Assembly: GCF_029224025.1 (NCBI RefSeq)
Contig: NZ_CP119392.1
Coordinates: 643,001 to 707,000 of the forward strand
Source: Rhodanobacter sp. AS-Z3
GTDB lineage: Bacteria > Pseudomonadota > Gammaproteobacteria > Xanthomonadales > Rhodanobacteraceae
Reading direction: 5' to 3'
DNA: 64,000 nt
Part shown: positions 33,937 through 43,022 of the stretch, piece after piece
Layout: each line of letters opens with the position of its first letter
How positions within the stretch are numbered: the stretch's first letter is position 1
The notes under the pieces: model-generated
What the model saw: only the letters and a program-made list of their open reading frames with translations
Databases searched by the model: none
What the model was told of the DNA's origin: nothing
Position numbers and translations under genes: made by a program

Positions 33937-36900
33937 TTGAATATTTTCGCACCACTGATCCGCCGCCCTGTCGGCACCTCGCTGCTTGCCATCGGGTTGA
34001 TGCTGGCCGGGCTGTGGGCGTATCTGCTGCTGGGCGTGGCCGCCTTGCCGACGCTGGAATTTCCTGGCGTATTCGTGGCGGCGCAGATGCCTGGTGCCAG
34101 CGCACCGACCATGGCCAGCACGGTGATGGCGCCGCTGGAACGGCATCTGGGCCGCATTCCGGGCGTACGCATGATGATGGGGACGGCCAATGACGGCAGC
34201 GCCCAGGTCATGGTGATTTTCAATTTCGGCGTGAACATCGACAGCGCCGCGCGTGAGGTACAGGCGGCGATCAATGCGGCCGCGCCCGACCTGCCGTCTG
34301 GCATGGCCAATCCACCGCAGTACTTCAAATTTGATACCTCACAGATTCCGGTGCTGTTGGTGGCCTTGACCTCCACCAGCCTGCCGCCGGACAAGCTGTT
34401 CGATCTGACTGACAGCATGCTCAAGCCGGCCGTAGCCCAGGTCAACGGGGTGGCACGCGTGCAGGTATTCGGCGGCGCGGCGCATGCAGTGCGGATCGAA
34501 CTGGACACGCCCGCGCTGGTTGCCAAGGGCATCACCGTCAACGATGTTTCCAATGCGCTGCGTGCGGCCAATGTCACCTCGCCGCAAGGTGTGATCAGCA
34601 ACGGCTACACCCGCATGACGGTGACTGCCAATGACAGCCTGCATGATCCGGCGGAGTTCGGTCGCCTGTTGATCGCGATGAAGAACGGTATCCCGGTGCG
34701 GCTGTCCGACGTGGCCAGGATCAGCAGCGGGCCGGAAGACCAGTATCAGGCCGCCTGGTTCAACGGCCAGCGCGCGGTGACCATGCAGATCAGCAAGCGT
34801 GCCGACGCCAACGCGGTGGCCACCGCCAACGCGGTGCGAGCCAAGCTGCCGGAGTTTCGCGCGTTGTTGCCGGCGGACGTGCAAATCACCCCGATCTTCG
34901 ACCTGACCCAGACCACCCAGTCGGCCCTGCACGAGGTCGAGATCGCGCTGCTGATGAGCATCGTGATGGTGGCGCTGGTGATGCTGGTGTTCCTGCGGCG
35001 CCTGCGCCCCACGCTGATTGCGATGCTCAGCGTGCCATTGTCATTGGCTGGCGCGTTTGTGGTGATGTGGGTGCTGGGCTTCTCGCTGAACACGCTGTCG
35101 CTGATCGCGCTGGTGCTGTGCATTGGCTTCGTGGTGGACGATGCGATCGTGGTGATCGAGAACATCGTGCGTCACATGGAGCGCGGCACGCCGCCACTGG
35201 AGGCGGCCCTGCTCGGTGTGCGCGAAATCGGCTTCACGGTCATCTCGATCACCTTGTCGCTGATTGCCGTATTCGCACCGATGTTGTTCGGCAACAACAT
35301 GTTCACCATGTTGATGCGCGAGTTCTCGGTCACCTTGACCGCGGCGGTAGTGATTTCCGCAGTGGTCTCGCTGACCCTGACCCCGGCGTTGTGCGGCCGC
35401 TATCTGAAACGTGAGCATGCGGTTGACCAGCGCGAGCCGAATCGGTTGCAGCAGATGCTGGAGCGATTCGACAACGGCCTGTTGCAGCGTTACCAGGTTG
35501 CGCTTGACTGGGCTTTGCACCATCGCCGGCTGATGCGTTGGCAACCGGCGATCTTGCTGGTGCTGACCGCGCTGCTGGCGGTGGCGGTGGCGATGACCGC
35601 GGGCGGCGGCATCATGCCTGACGAAGATATCGGCCTGATGCAGGCCAACGTTCGCGCCGAAGCGAACATCTCGCCGACGCTGATGGCTACCCGTGCGCAG
35701 CAGGTAGCCGCGGTGATGCAGGCCGATCCGGCGGTGCTCGACGTATCCACCGTGCTGGGCGGTGGCGGCGGGTCGGTCGGCAACAATGCGCAGATGTTCA
35801 TCGACCTCAAGCCGTACGGCAACGGCCCCCAAGATCGTCACGACAAGGTCAAGGACGTGATCAAGCGGCTTGATCAGCAGTACAAGCTGTTGGCGGACGT
35901 GGACGTCACGCTCAGCGCGGTGCAGTTCCTTGGTGGCGGTGGCGGCGGTGGTGGTGGAGGTCAGGGGCGATTCCTGTTCCAGCTGACCAGTAGTGCGGGC
36001 GCCAGCTTGCAGCAGCCGACGCTGAAACTCGCCCAGCAGTTGCGTGCCATGAAGGATTTTCGCGATGTCGGTACCAGCTTCGACAGCATTGGCAAGGAGC
36101 AGCTGCTGACGGTGGATCGCGAGACCGCCGCGTCGTTGCAAGTGAGCATGGCGGCGATCGATGGGGCCATTTACGACGCCTTCGGTGAGAAGCCGGTATC
36201 CATCATTTATTCGGACACCAACCAGTATCGCGTGGTGCTCACCTCATCGGCGGCGCGGACCCTGACCCCGGCCAGCCTGCTGCAGACCCATGTACGCAAC
36301 AGTCGTGGTCAGATGATTCCGTTGTCGGCATTGGCAAGCATTGCGCCCAGCATCGCACCGGTCCAGATCAGCCACGTCGACCAGCTCGAATCCGCCTCGA
36401 TCAGCTACAACCTGGCCGATGGCGTCAGCGTATTGCAGGGCATGAAACTGGTCGACAAGGTGGTTGCCGGCACACTGTTGCCGCCGGGCGTGCAGAAGAA
36501 ATACGCCGGCGACAATCAACAGTTGCTGGAGGCGGCCAGCGGTGCCGGCCTGATGCTGTTGGCGGTGATCCTGGTGATGTACGTGGTGCTGGGCATTCTC
36601 TATGAAAGCCTGATTCACCCGCTGACGATTCTGTCCACGCTGCCTGCCGCCGGCATGGGTGCGTACCTGGCGATGCTGGTGACGCAGACCGAACTCACCC
36701 TGATGTCGATCATCGCGATCCTGATGCTGATAGGTATCGTCAAGAAGAATGCGATCCTGATGGTGGACTTCGCGCTGGTCGCTGAGCGCGAACGCGGCCT
36801 GTCCGCACCCGCGGCGATCCGCGAGGCGGCACTGGTGCGCTTCCGCCCGATCACCATGACCACGCTGGTGGCGATGGGTGCGGCGATTCCGCTGGTGGTC

Positions 36901-37113
36901 GGTTTCGGAGTGGGCTCGGAAATGCGCCAGCCGCTGGGCATCGCCATTTTCGGCGGACTGCTGGTGTCCCAGTTGCTGACCCTGCTGAGCACGCCGGCGA
37001 TCTATCTGTGGCAGCACGATCGACGCGAGCGCAAGGCGGCACGACAAGCCCTGCGTGCCGAGATCCAGCGTCAGCGCCTGTTGCAGCAGCACATGCCGGC
37101 CTTGCCGAAATAG
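33937..37113 (+). CDS. RND efflux pump permease, first of a tandem pair (TTG start)
   Basis: A 1,058-aa inner-membrane proton-driven transporter of the HAE1/AcrB family, closest in layout to MdtB/MdtC (MuxB/MuxC). TM4 has GFVVDDAIVVIENIVRHME with the paired proton-relay aspartates; TM10 has IGIVKKNAILMVDFAL. The proposed start is TTG 33937: GGGAGG stands 4 bases upstream and the product then begins NIFAPLIRRPVGTSL, exactly like its neighbour. The upstream ATG 33913 has no ribosome binding site. Ten consecutive glycines occur at residues 666-675 in a porter-domain loop. No adaptor gene is adjacent. Confidence 0.88.
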   Translation: MNIFAPLIRRPVGTSLLAIGLMLAGLWAYLLLGVAALPTLEFPGVFVAAQMPGASAPTMASTVMAPLERHLGRIPGVRMMMGTANDGSAQVMVIFNFGVNIDSAAREVQAAINAAAPDLPSGMANPPQYFKFDTSQIPVLLVALTSTSLPPDKLFDLTDSMLKPAVAQVNGVARVQVFGGAAHAVRIELDTPALVAKGITVNDVSNALRAANVTSPQGVISNGYTRMTVTANDSLHDPAEFGRLLIAMKNGIPVRLSDVARISSGPEDQYQAAWFNGQRAVTMQISKRADANAVATANAVRAKLPEFRALLPADVQITPIFDLTQTTQSALHEVEIALLMSIVMVALVMLVFLRRLRPTLIAMLSVPLSLAGAFVVMWVLGFSLNTLSLIALVLCIGFVVDDAIVVIENIVRHMERGTPPLEAALLGVREIGFTVISITLSLIAVFAPMLFGNNMFTMLMREFSVTLTAAVVISAVVSLTLTPALCGRYLKREHAVDQREPNRLQQMLERFDNGLLQRYQVALDWALHHRRLMRWQPAILLVLTALLAVAVAMTAGGGIMPDEDIGLMQANVRAEANISPTLMATRAQQVAAVMQADPAVLDVSTVLGGGGGSVGNNAQMFIDLKPYGNGPQDRHDKVKDVIKRLDQQYKLLADVDVTLSAVQFLGGGGGGGGGGQGRFLFQLTSSAGASLQQPTLKLAQQLRAMKDFRDVGTSFDSIGKEQLLTVDRETAASLQVSMAAIDGAIYDAFGEKPVSIIYSDTNQYRVVLTSSAARTLTPASLLQTHVRNSRGQMIPLSALASIAPSIAPVQISHVDQLESASISYNLADGVSVLQGMKLVDKVVAGTLLPPGVQKKYAGDNQQLLEAASGAGLMLLAVILVMYVVLGILYESLIHPLTILSTLPAAGMGAYLAMLVTQTELTLMSIIAILMLIGIVKKNAILMVDFALVAERERGLSAPAAIREAALVRFRPITMTTLVAMGAAIPLVVGFGVGSEMRQPLGIAIFGGLLVSQLLTLLSTPAIYLWQHDRRERKAARQALRAEIQRQRLLQQHMPALPK

Positions 37114-37300
37114 CCGTTGGCTCCCGAACGGGCGCGCTCCTGCAGGCGAGATCGGTGCTGTTCTACCCCTGCCTTCCGGCAGGGTGGGTACTTCAGGCAC
37201 ATTCGCCATCGCCTGCAAGCGGGCATAAAGCTCGCATGAACGGAACTCTTCCCTTGCTCATCCCCACGTCGCACCGACGCCAGCTCGCGGTAACCCGGCG

Positions 37301-40300
37301 ATGAATATCTTTGCGCCGTTGATTCGCCGCCCGGTCGGCACCTCGCTGCTGGCCATTGGACTGCTGCTGGCCGGTATCTGGGCGTACATGTTGCTCGGCG
37401 TGGCCGCCTTGCCGTCGCTGGATTTCCCCGGCGTCTACGTGGTCGCGCAGCAGCCGGGTGCCAGCGCGCAGACGATGGCCAACACGGTGCTGGCACCGCT
37501 GGAGCGGCACCTGGGGCGTATTCCCGGCATCGACGAGATGTATGGCAACGCCAGCGAAGGCTCCGCCTCGGTGATGGTGCGCTTTACCATGGATCGCACC
37601 GCCGACAGCGCCGCGCGGGACGTGCAGGCAGCCATCAACGCCGCCGCAGTCGACCTGCCCACCGGCATGCCGTCGCCGCCGCAATACTTCAAGTTCGATA
37701 CCTCGCAAATTCCGATCCTGTTTCTCACCCTGACCTCGAAGGGCCTGCCGCAGGACAAGCTGTTCGACCTGGCCGACACCCTGCTGAAACCGGCGGTGGC
37801 GCAGATTGACGGTGTTGCCCAGGTGCAGGTTTTCGGCGGTACGCCGCATGCCGTGCGGATCGAGCTGGACACCTCCGCTCTGGCGGCGAAGAACCTCACC
37901 GCCAACGACGTGGCCAACGCGCTGCGCGCGGCGAATGTCACCTCACCGCAGGGCATCCTCAGCGATGGCAAGACCCAAACCACGGTCAGCGCCACCGACG
38001 GTCTGCAGACGGCGGATCAGTTCGCCCGTCTGCTGATCTCGGTAAAGAACGGCACGCCAGTGCGGCTGTCCGATGTGGCCAAGGTCTACAGCGGTCAGCA
38101 GGACGAATATCAGGCCGCGTGGTTCAACGATCAACATACCGTAGGTCTGCAGATCAGCAAGCGACCCGAAGCGAACGCGGTTGCCACGGTCGAGGCGGTC
38201 CGTGCGCGCCTGCCGCAACTGCGTGCGTCGCTGCCGTCGAACATCACCATGACGCCGGTGTTCGACCTGACCCAAACCACCAAGTCGGCGCTGCATGAGG
38301 TGCAGGTGGCGTTGCTGATTTCGATCGCCATGGTGGTGCTGGTGATGCTGGTGTTCCTGCGCCGGCTGCGGCCGACGCTGATCGCCACCATGAGTGTGCC
38401 GCTGTCACTGGCTGGCGCGTTCGTGGTGATGTGGCTGCTTGGCTACACACTCAATACCTTGTCGCTGGTAGCGCTGGTGCTTTGCATCGGCTTTGTCGTC
38501 GACGATGCGATCGTGGTGATCGAGAACATCGTGCGTCACATGGAACGCGGCGAGCCGCCGATGCAGGCGGCGCTGATCGGCGTGCGCGAAATCGGCTTCA
38601 CCGTCGTCTCGATCACCTTGTCGCTGGTGGCGGTGTTCGCGCCGTTGCTGTTCGGCAACAACATGCTGGTGATCCTGCTGCGCGAGTTCTCGGTGACGCT
38701 GACCGCGGCGGTGGTGATCTCGGCGCTGGTGTCGCTCACCCTCACGCCGGCGATGTGCGCATGGCTGCTCGAACACGAACCGGCCGAGCGCAAGCCGCCG
38801 GGGCGCCTCGAGCAGGCGGTGGAAAATTTCGATCGAAAAATGCTGCAAACCTACGAGCGCGCGCTGGACTGGGCGATGCGTCACCGCCGCCTGATGCGCT
38901 GGCAGCCGCTGACCTTGTTGTTCCTCACCTTCGCGCTGGGTTTCGCGGTGGCGCAGACCGCCGGCGGCACCTTCATGCCGGACGAGGACACCGGCCAGCT
39001 GCAGGTGGATATCCGCGCGGATGCCAATATTTCGCCAGCGGAGATGACCGAGCGCACGCTGGCGGTTTCGAAGATCATGCAGGCCGATCCGGCGGTCGTC
39101 GATCAGCTGACCATGCTGGGTGGCGGTAACAGCGGTGGCGCGGTGGGCAACAGCGCGCAGATGTTCGTTGACCTGAAGCCACGTGGTCGCGCACCGGGCC
39201 AACGCGACGAAGGCATCAAGCAGGTTGTCGAGCGCCTGTCCAAGCAGTACGACAAATTGTCAGGCGTGAAAGTCTCGGTCAGCGCTGCCCAGTTTCTCGG
39301 TGGCGGCGGCAGCGGTGACGGTGGCGGCCAGTACGAATTCCAGCTGATCAGCAACAACGGTGGCGACCTGCAGCCGTGGGTGCTGAAGATGGTGCGGCAG
39401 ATGCGCACCACCAAGGAATTCCAGGATGTCGGCAGCAACTTCGACCAGGTCGGCAAGCAGCAACTGTTGAAGATTGATCGCGAGGCAGCGGCGCGCCTGC
39501 ACGTCGGCGTCGGCACCATCGATTCGGCGCTGTACAACTCGTTCGGTCAGCGCCAGGTATCGCAGATCTATTCCGACATCAATCAATATGCGGTGGTGCT
39601 CAGTGCCGGTGCCGAGCAGAACGTCAGTCCGGAGTCGTTGCTGAATATTCGCGTGCGCAACGAACAAGGCCGGATGATTCCGCTGTCCGCCGTGGCGACG
39701 ATTGCGCCGAACATGGCTCCGCTGCGCGTGCGTCATCACAACCAGCTGGAAGCGTCCACCATCAGCTACAACCTGGCCAAGGACGTACCGCAGGATCGCG
39801 GCGTGAAACTGGTCGAGCAGGCCGCGTTCGCGGTTGGCTTGCCGGCGGGCATCAAGGTCGAATACACCGGCGCCAACCAGCGCCTGCAGAAATTCAAATC
39901 CAACGGCGTGGTGCTGCTGCTCGGCTCGATTCTGGCGATGTACATCGTGCTCGGCATTCTCTACGAAAGCCTCGGTCACCCGCTGACCATCCTGTCGACG
40001 CTGCCCGCGGCCGGTGCCGGCGCCTTCCTTGCCATGCTGGTCACGCAGACGCAGATTTCGATGATGGCCATCATCGCGATCCTCATGCTCATCGGCATCG
40101 TCAAGAAAAACGCGATCCTGATGGTCGACTTCGCCCTGGTCGGCGAACGCGAACGCGGCCTGTCCGCACCCGAGGCGATCCGCGAAGCCGCACTGGTGCG
40201 CTTCCGCCCGATCACCATGACCACCCTGGTCGCGATGGGTGCGGCATTGCCGCTGGCGATCGGCTTCGGCATCGGCTCGGAAATGCGCCAGCCACTGGGC

Positions 40301-40468
40301 ATCGCCATCGTCGGCGGTTTGCTGGTATCGCAGTTGCTGACGCTGCTGAGTACCCCGGCGATCTATCTGTGGAACCACGACCGCAAGATCCGCAAGGCGG
40401 CGCGCATCGCACGCAGGTTGGAGAAGAAGCGCTTGAAGGGGTTGGGTGGGACCCAGACGGCGAGCTGA
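37301..40468 (+). CDS. RND efflux pump permease, second of a tandem pair
   Basis: A 1,055-aa HAE1-family transporter highly similar to the preceding one along its length: identical MNIFAPLIRRPVGTSL-type start, same TM4 GFVVDDAIVV and TM10 IGIVKKNAILM motifs. A glycine-rich loop (residues 667-676, GGGGSGDGGG) sits at the same place as the ten-glycine run. In MdtBC-type systems two such permeases form one heterotrimer. A 187-bp gap separates the two genes. No membrane-fusion protein or outer-membrane channel lies nearby, so partners must be encoded elsewhere. Confidence 0.88.
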   Translation: MNIFAPLIRRPVGTSLLAIGLLLAGIWAYMLLGVAALPSLDFPGVYVVAQQPGASAQTMANTVLAPLERHLGRIPGIDEMYGNASEGSASVMVRFTMDRTADSAARDVQAAINAAAVDLPTGMPSPPQYFKFDTSQIPILFLTLTSKGLPQDKLFDLADTLLKPAVAQIDGVAQVQVFGGTPHAVRIELDTSALAAKNLTANDVANALRAANVTSPQGILSDGKTQTTVSATDGLQTADQFARLLISVKNGTPVRLSDVAKVYSGQQDEYQAAWFNDQHTVGLQISKRPEANAVATVEAVRARLPQLRASLPSNITMTPVFDLTQTTKSALHEVQVALLISIAMVVLVMLVFLRRLRPTLIATMSVPLSLAGAFVVMWLLGYTLNTLSLVALVLCIGFVVDDAIVVIENIVRHMERGEPPMQAALIGVREIGFTVVSITLSLVAVFAPLLFGNNMLVILLREFSVTLTAAVVISALVSLTLTPAMCAWLLEHEPAERKPPGRLEQAVENFDRKMLQTYERALDWAMRHRRLMRWQPLTLLFLTFALGFAVAQTAGGTFMPDEDTGQLQVDIRADANISPAEMTERTLAVSKIMQADPAVVDQLTMLGGGNSGGAVGNSAQMFVDLKPRGRAPGQRDEGIKQVVERLSKQYDKLSGVKVSVSAAQFLGGGGSGDGGGQYEFQLISNNGGDLQPWVLKMVRQMRTTKEFQDVGSNFDQVGKQQLLKIDREAAARLHVGVGTIDSALYNSFGQRQVSQIYSDINQYAVVLSAGAEQNVSPESLLNIRVRNEQGRMIPLSAVATIAPNMAPLRVRHHNQLEASTISYNLAKDVPQDRGVKLVEQAAFAVGLPAGIKVEYTGANQRLQKFKSNGVVLLLGSILAMYIVLGILYESLGHPLTILSTLPAAGAGAFLAMLVTQTQISMMAIIAILMLIGIVKKNAILMVDFALVGERERGLSAPEAIREAALVRFRPITMTTLVAMGAALPLAIGFGIGSEMRQPLGIAIVGGLLVSQLLTLLSTPAIYLWNHDRKIRKAARIARRLEKKRLKGLGGTQTAS

Positions 40469-40586
40469 GTTCCGGAAATAGGCTGATGGGTGCTGTCGGG
40501 TGGCTTGGCTAGCTCGCCCTGCCTCCCTCACCGGGCTGATTCTGGAAAACAAGCCCGAGCTGTCTGTCCCCAACTTCTTCGCTGAT

Positions 40587-41894
40587 CTAAATGCGCAGCG
40601 CCTTTTCGATCACGTCGGCAGCCACCGTTCCACCCTCCTCATTTTGCATTTCCCGTGCAGCCAGATCTGCGGCGTTCCGATAGTGCGGGTGGGTAAGGAG
40701 TTGCTGCAACAATGCCGCCGCACGATCCGCACGATCCGCCCGATAGCGGCGTGCCGGCAAGGTCTCGGCGACGCCTAATCGTTGCAGCCGTGCCGCGTTG
40801 TCCGGCTGGTCGAAGCCATGCGGCACCACCAACATGGGCCGGCCGCTGCGCAGCGCTTCGCTGCTGGTGCCGATGCCGCCGTGATGGATGATGACCGCGG
40901 CGCGCGGGAACAAGTCGGCGTGGGCGGCGTAGTCGACGCAGAGGATGCTGGTCGGCAGATCGTGCGGTAGTTGCGCGCGCATTTCCGGCGAGCCGGTGAG
41001 CAAGATCGCGCGTTGGCCGAGTTGTTGCGCCGCTTTCGCGCTTTCGCGCAAAAAGCTGGCGTTCGCATGCACGGCGGCAGAGCCGAGCGTGAAGACCACG
41101 GGTGGCGGGCCACTGTCGAGAAAGGTTTCCAGCGCAGGGTTCGGCATCATGGCTTGCTGGTAGCGCGCGGCACCGGTGAGGGTGACGTTGGCTGGCCAGT
41201 CCGGCTGTGGCTCGCCGAGCAGTGGCGAAAACATGGCCAGTACGCCACGCGGTGCATGCTGGCCACGATGAAACGGATCGCCCAGCGGCGACTGCGCCGG
41301 CAAGCCGAGTTCGCGGCGCAGTGCGCGCACCGGCGCGGTCCACGGATGGGTGATGCGTATGGCAATGCGTGACAGCCAGCGGCCGCGTTGGGGCGAGCTG
41401 CGCAGGAACCGATCGAGCCAGCCGATACCGCTGGCCGGCGGATCGTAAGCAGAGACAAATCCTGCGGGTGCAAGTACCGCGGACAACCAGCCCAGTCGCC
41501 CTTCGGCATCAGCTTGCTCGCCGATGATTTGCGCGGCGAACGCCAGCGTGCTGGTTACCAGTACATCAGCATCGGCGCAGATCGGAAGCAACTTCTGATA
41601 ACTGTCGCGCACGTCGAGCGCGGCGACGTCGTGCACGACGAAGCGCGGGCCGCGCCATGGATGGAATGCCTGGGCGGTGAAGGCCGCTCGATCCTCCGGT
41701 TCCACCATGCCGCTGGCGTCGGCGAATAGCAGTCCAGACTGTTCGATTGGCAACCGATGCAACGCATGCGTGGCGATGGTGACGCGGTGTCCACGCCGCC
41801 GCAGTTCCTGGCCGACGGCCAGGAACGGAAAAAGGTCGCCAAGCGAGCCGACGGTGGCGATGACCACATGAAGATTACGCATGTTGGTAAGCAT
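40587..41894 (-). CDS. UGT/MGT-type glycosyltransferase (GT1/GT28 fold)
   Basis: A 435-aa cytoplasmic enzyme with a GT-B fold. The N-terminal domain begins NLHVVIATVGSLGDLFPFLA (acceptor side). The C-terminal donor-binding motif is HHGGIGTSSEALRSGRPMLV, then PHGFDQPDN, typical of macrolide- and sterol-type glycosyltransferases. The acceptor is unknown; homologues decorate carotenoids, lipids or antibiotics. Start ATG 41894 has GAGG 5 bases upstream, better than ATG 41882. It is convergent with the RND genes. Confidence 0.87.
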   Translation of the reverse strand: MLTNMRNLHVVIATVGSLGDLFPFLAVGQELRRRGHRVTIATHALHRLPIEQSGLLFADASGMVEPEDRAAFTAQAFHPWRGPRFVVHDVAALDVRDSYQKLLPICADADVLVTSTLAFAAQIIGEQADAEGRLGWLSAVLAPAGFVSAYDPPASGIGWLDRFLRSSPQRGRWLSRIAIRITHPWTAPVRALRRELGLPAQSPLGDPFHRGQHAPRGVLAMFSPLLGEPQPDWPANVTLTGAARYQQAMMPNPALETFLDSGPPPVVFTLGSAAVHANASFLRESAKAAQQLGQRAILLTGSPEMRAQLPHDLPTSILCVDYAAHADLFPRAAVIIHHGGIGTSSEALRSGRPMLVVPHGFDQPDNAARLQRLGVAETLPARRYRADRADRAAALLQQLLTHPHYRNAADLAAREMQNEEGGTVAADVIEKALRI

Positions 41895-41980
41895 AGCCTC
41901 GATGCGAAGCGGGCAAGGTCAGGCTAGCTTCCACGGCTGGGTTTCGCGCGGTGTGACTTCGTTGCTGCTGCACGCAGCGA

Positions 41981-42007
41981 AAGGCCGCGCATGTTCAGCG
42001 CGGCCTT
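41981..42007 (-). terminator. Hairpin terminator after the CsbD gene
   Basis: A perfect 10-bp stem (41981-41990 with 41998-42007) and 7-base loop lie 25 bp past the csbD-like stop codon. On the minus strand the stem ends in CCTTTC, a weak T tract. Confidence 0.6.
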
Positions 42008-42031
42008 CTGCTACACACAACGATGAAGCGG

Positions 42032-42223
42032 TTACGCGTGATGATGCTTGTCAGCGTCGCGTTGTTTGTCCGCCGCCTTGCCGACGGCGTGCTGCACCTT
42101 GCCGACGTTCTTTTCGATATTGCCTTCCACCTGCTTGCCGATGTTGCCGGTGACCTTGCCCACGGTTTCCTTGATGGCGCCCTTCACTTCGTGCTTGGTG
42201 CCTTCGGTTCGATTCTTGTCCAT
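42032..42223 (-). CDS. CsbD family stress protein
   Basis: A 63-aa, highly charged, repetitive protein starting MDKNRTEGTKHEVKGAIKE and ending in HHHA. The repeated K-E-x2-G-K-V-T-G-N and N-I-E-K-N-V-G-K-V pattern is typical of CsbD proteins, a general stress-induced family of unknown mechanism. ATG 42223 follows GGAGAAA. The long open frame upstream is non-coding. Confidence 0.85.
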   Translation of the reverse strand: MDKNRTEGTKHEVKGAIKETVGKVTGNIGKQVEGNIEKNVGKVQHAVGKAADKQRDADKHHHA

Positions 42224-42415
42224 GCGGTTTCTCCGATTGGTCGACTGCTTCAGCGCAGACGACCTCCGTTTTAGACGTCTGGCAGTGGTGAGACAGTGAC
42301 GCGAATGTGCTCGGCGCGTTGACATGTTGGTGTTCAGCAAGCGGCTCGCCATAGCGACTTCACGCTGCAGCAACGCGCGAATTGACAGCCTGACGGCGTC
42401 ACCCGGAGAACGTTC

Positions 42416-42958
42416 ATGTCCCGATGCGTCACCGCCTTTGCGCTCGCCACCGCCATGCTCACGACGGCTTCGGCAGCGTCCGTTCCGGCCAATGCACCCG
42501 TGGGCTCTCTCGACCTGCAGCGCTACGCCGGGCAGTGGCATGAAATCGCACACCTGCCGATGTTTTTCCAGCGCCAGTGCGTGGATCAGATCACCGCGAC
42601 CTATACCGCGAACCCCGATGGCACGATCGGCGTGCACAACGCTTGCCGCACAAACGATGGGAAGATGGACGCATCCGATGGCGTGGCGAAGCGGGTGCAA
42701 GGTCAGCGCGGTGCCTTGAAAGTGCGTTTCGCGCCGCGCGTGCTCGCCTGGCTGCCGTGGGTTTGGGCGGATTACTGGGTGGTCGAGTTGGACCCGGATT
42801 ACCAATGGGCCGTGGTGGGCAGCCCCAGCCGCAAGTATCTGTGGGTACTTTCGCGCAAGCCATCCATGCCTGCGGCGCAGTTCCGCGAAATTCGCGATCG
42901 TGCCCGCCAGCGTGGTTATCCCGTGGACAAGCTCGTGATGGCGGCGCCGCTCGACTGA
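42416..42958 (+). CDS. Lipocalin (Blc-like), exported
   Basis: A 180-aa protein with a signal peptide (about residues 1-20, TTASA). The lipocalin signature is SLDLQRYAGQWHEIAHLPMF, followed by the second motif WADYWVVELDPDYQWAVVGS and the third region YLWVLSRKP. Bacterial lipocalins bind lysophospholipids or fatty acids at the envelope. The classical lipobox of Blc is not seen, so it may be soluble in the periplasm. ATG 42416 has GGAGAA upstream. Confidence 0.88.
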   Translation: MSRCVTAFALATAMLTTASAASVPANAPVGSLDLQRYAGQWHEIAHLPMFFQRQCVDQITATYTANPDGTIGVHNACRTNDGKMDASDGVAKRVQGQRGALKVRFAPRVLAWLPWVWADYWVVELDPDYQWAVVGSPSRKYLWVLSRKPSMPAAQFREIRDRARQRGYPVDKLVMAAPLD

Positions 42959-43022
42959 GTTGCGCGGCGGCAGAACAGGTTGCCACGCGAATCTGGAACC
43001 AGCTTTGTCACCGCGCGAGCTT

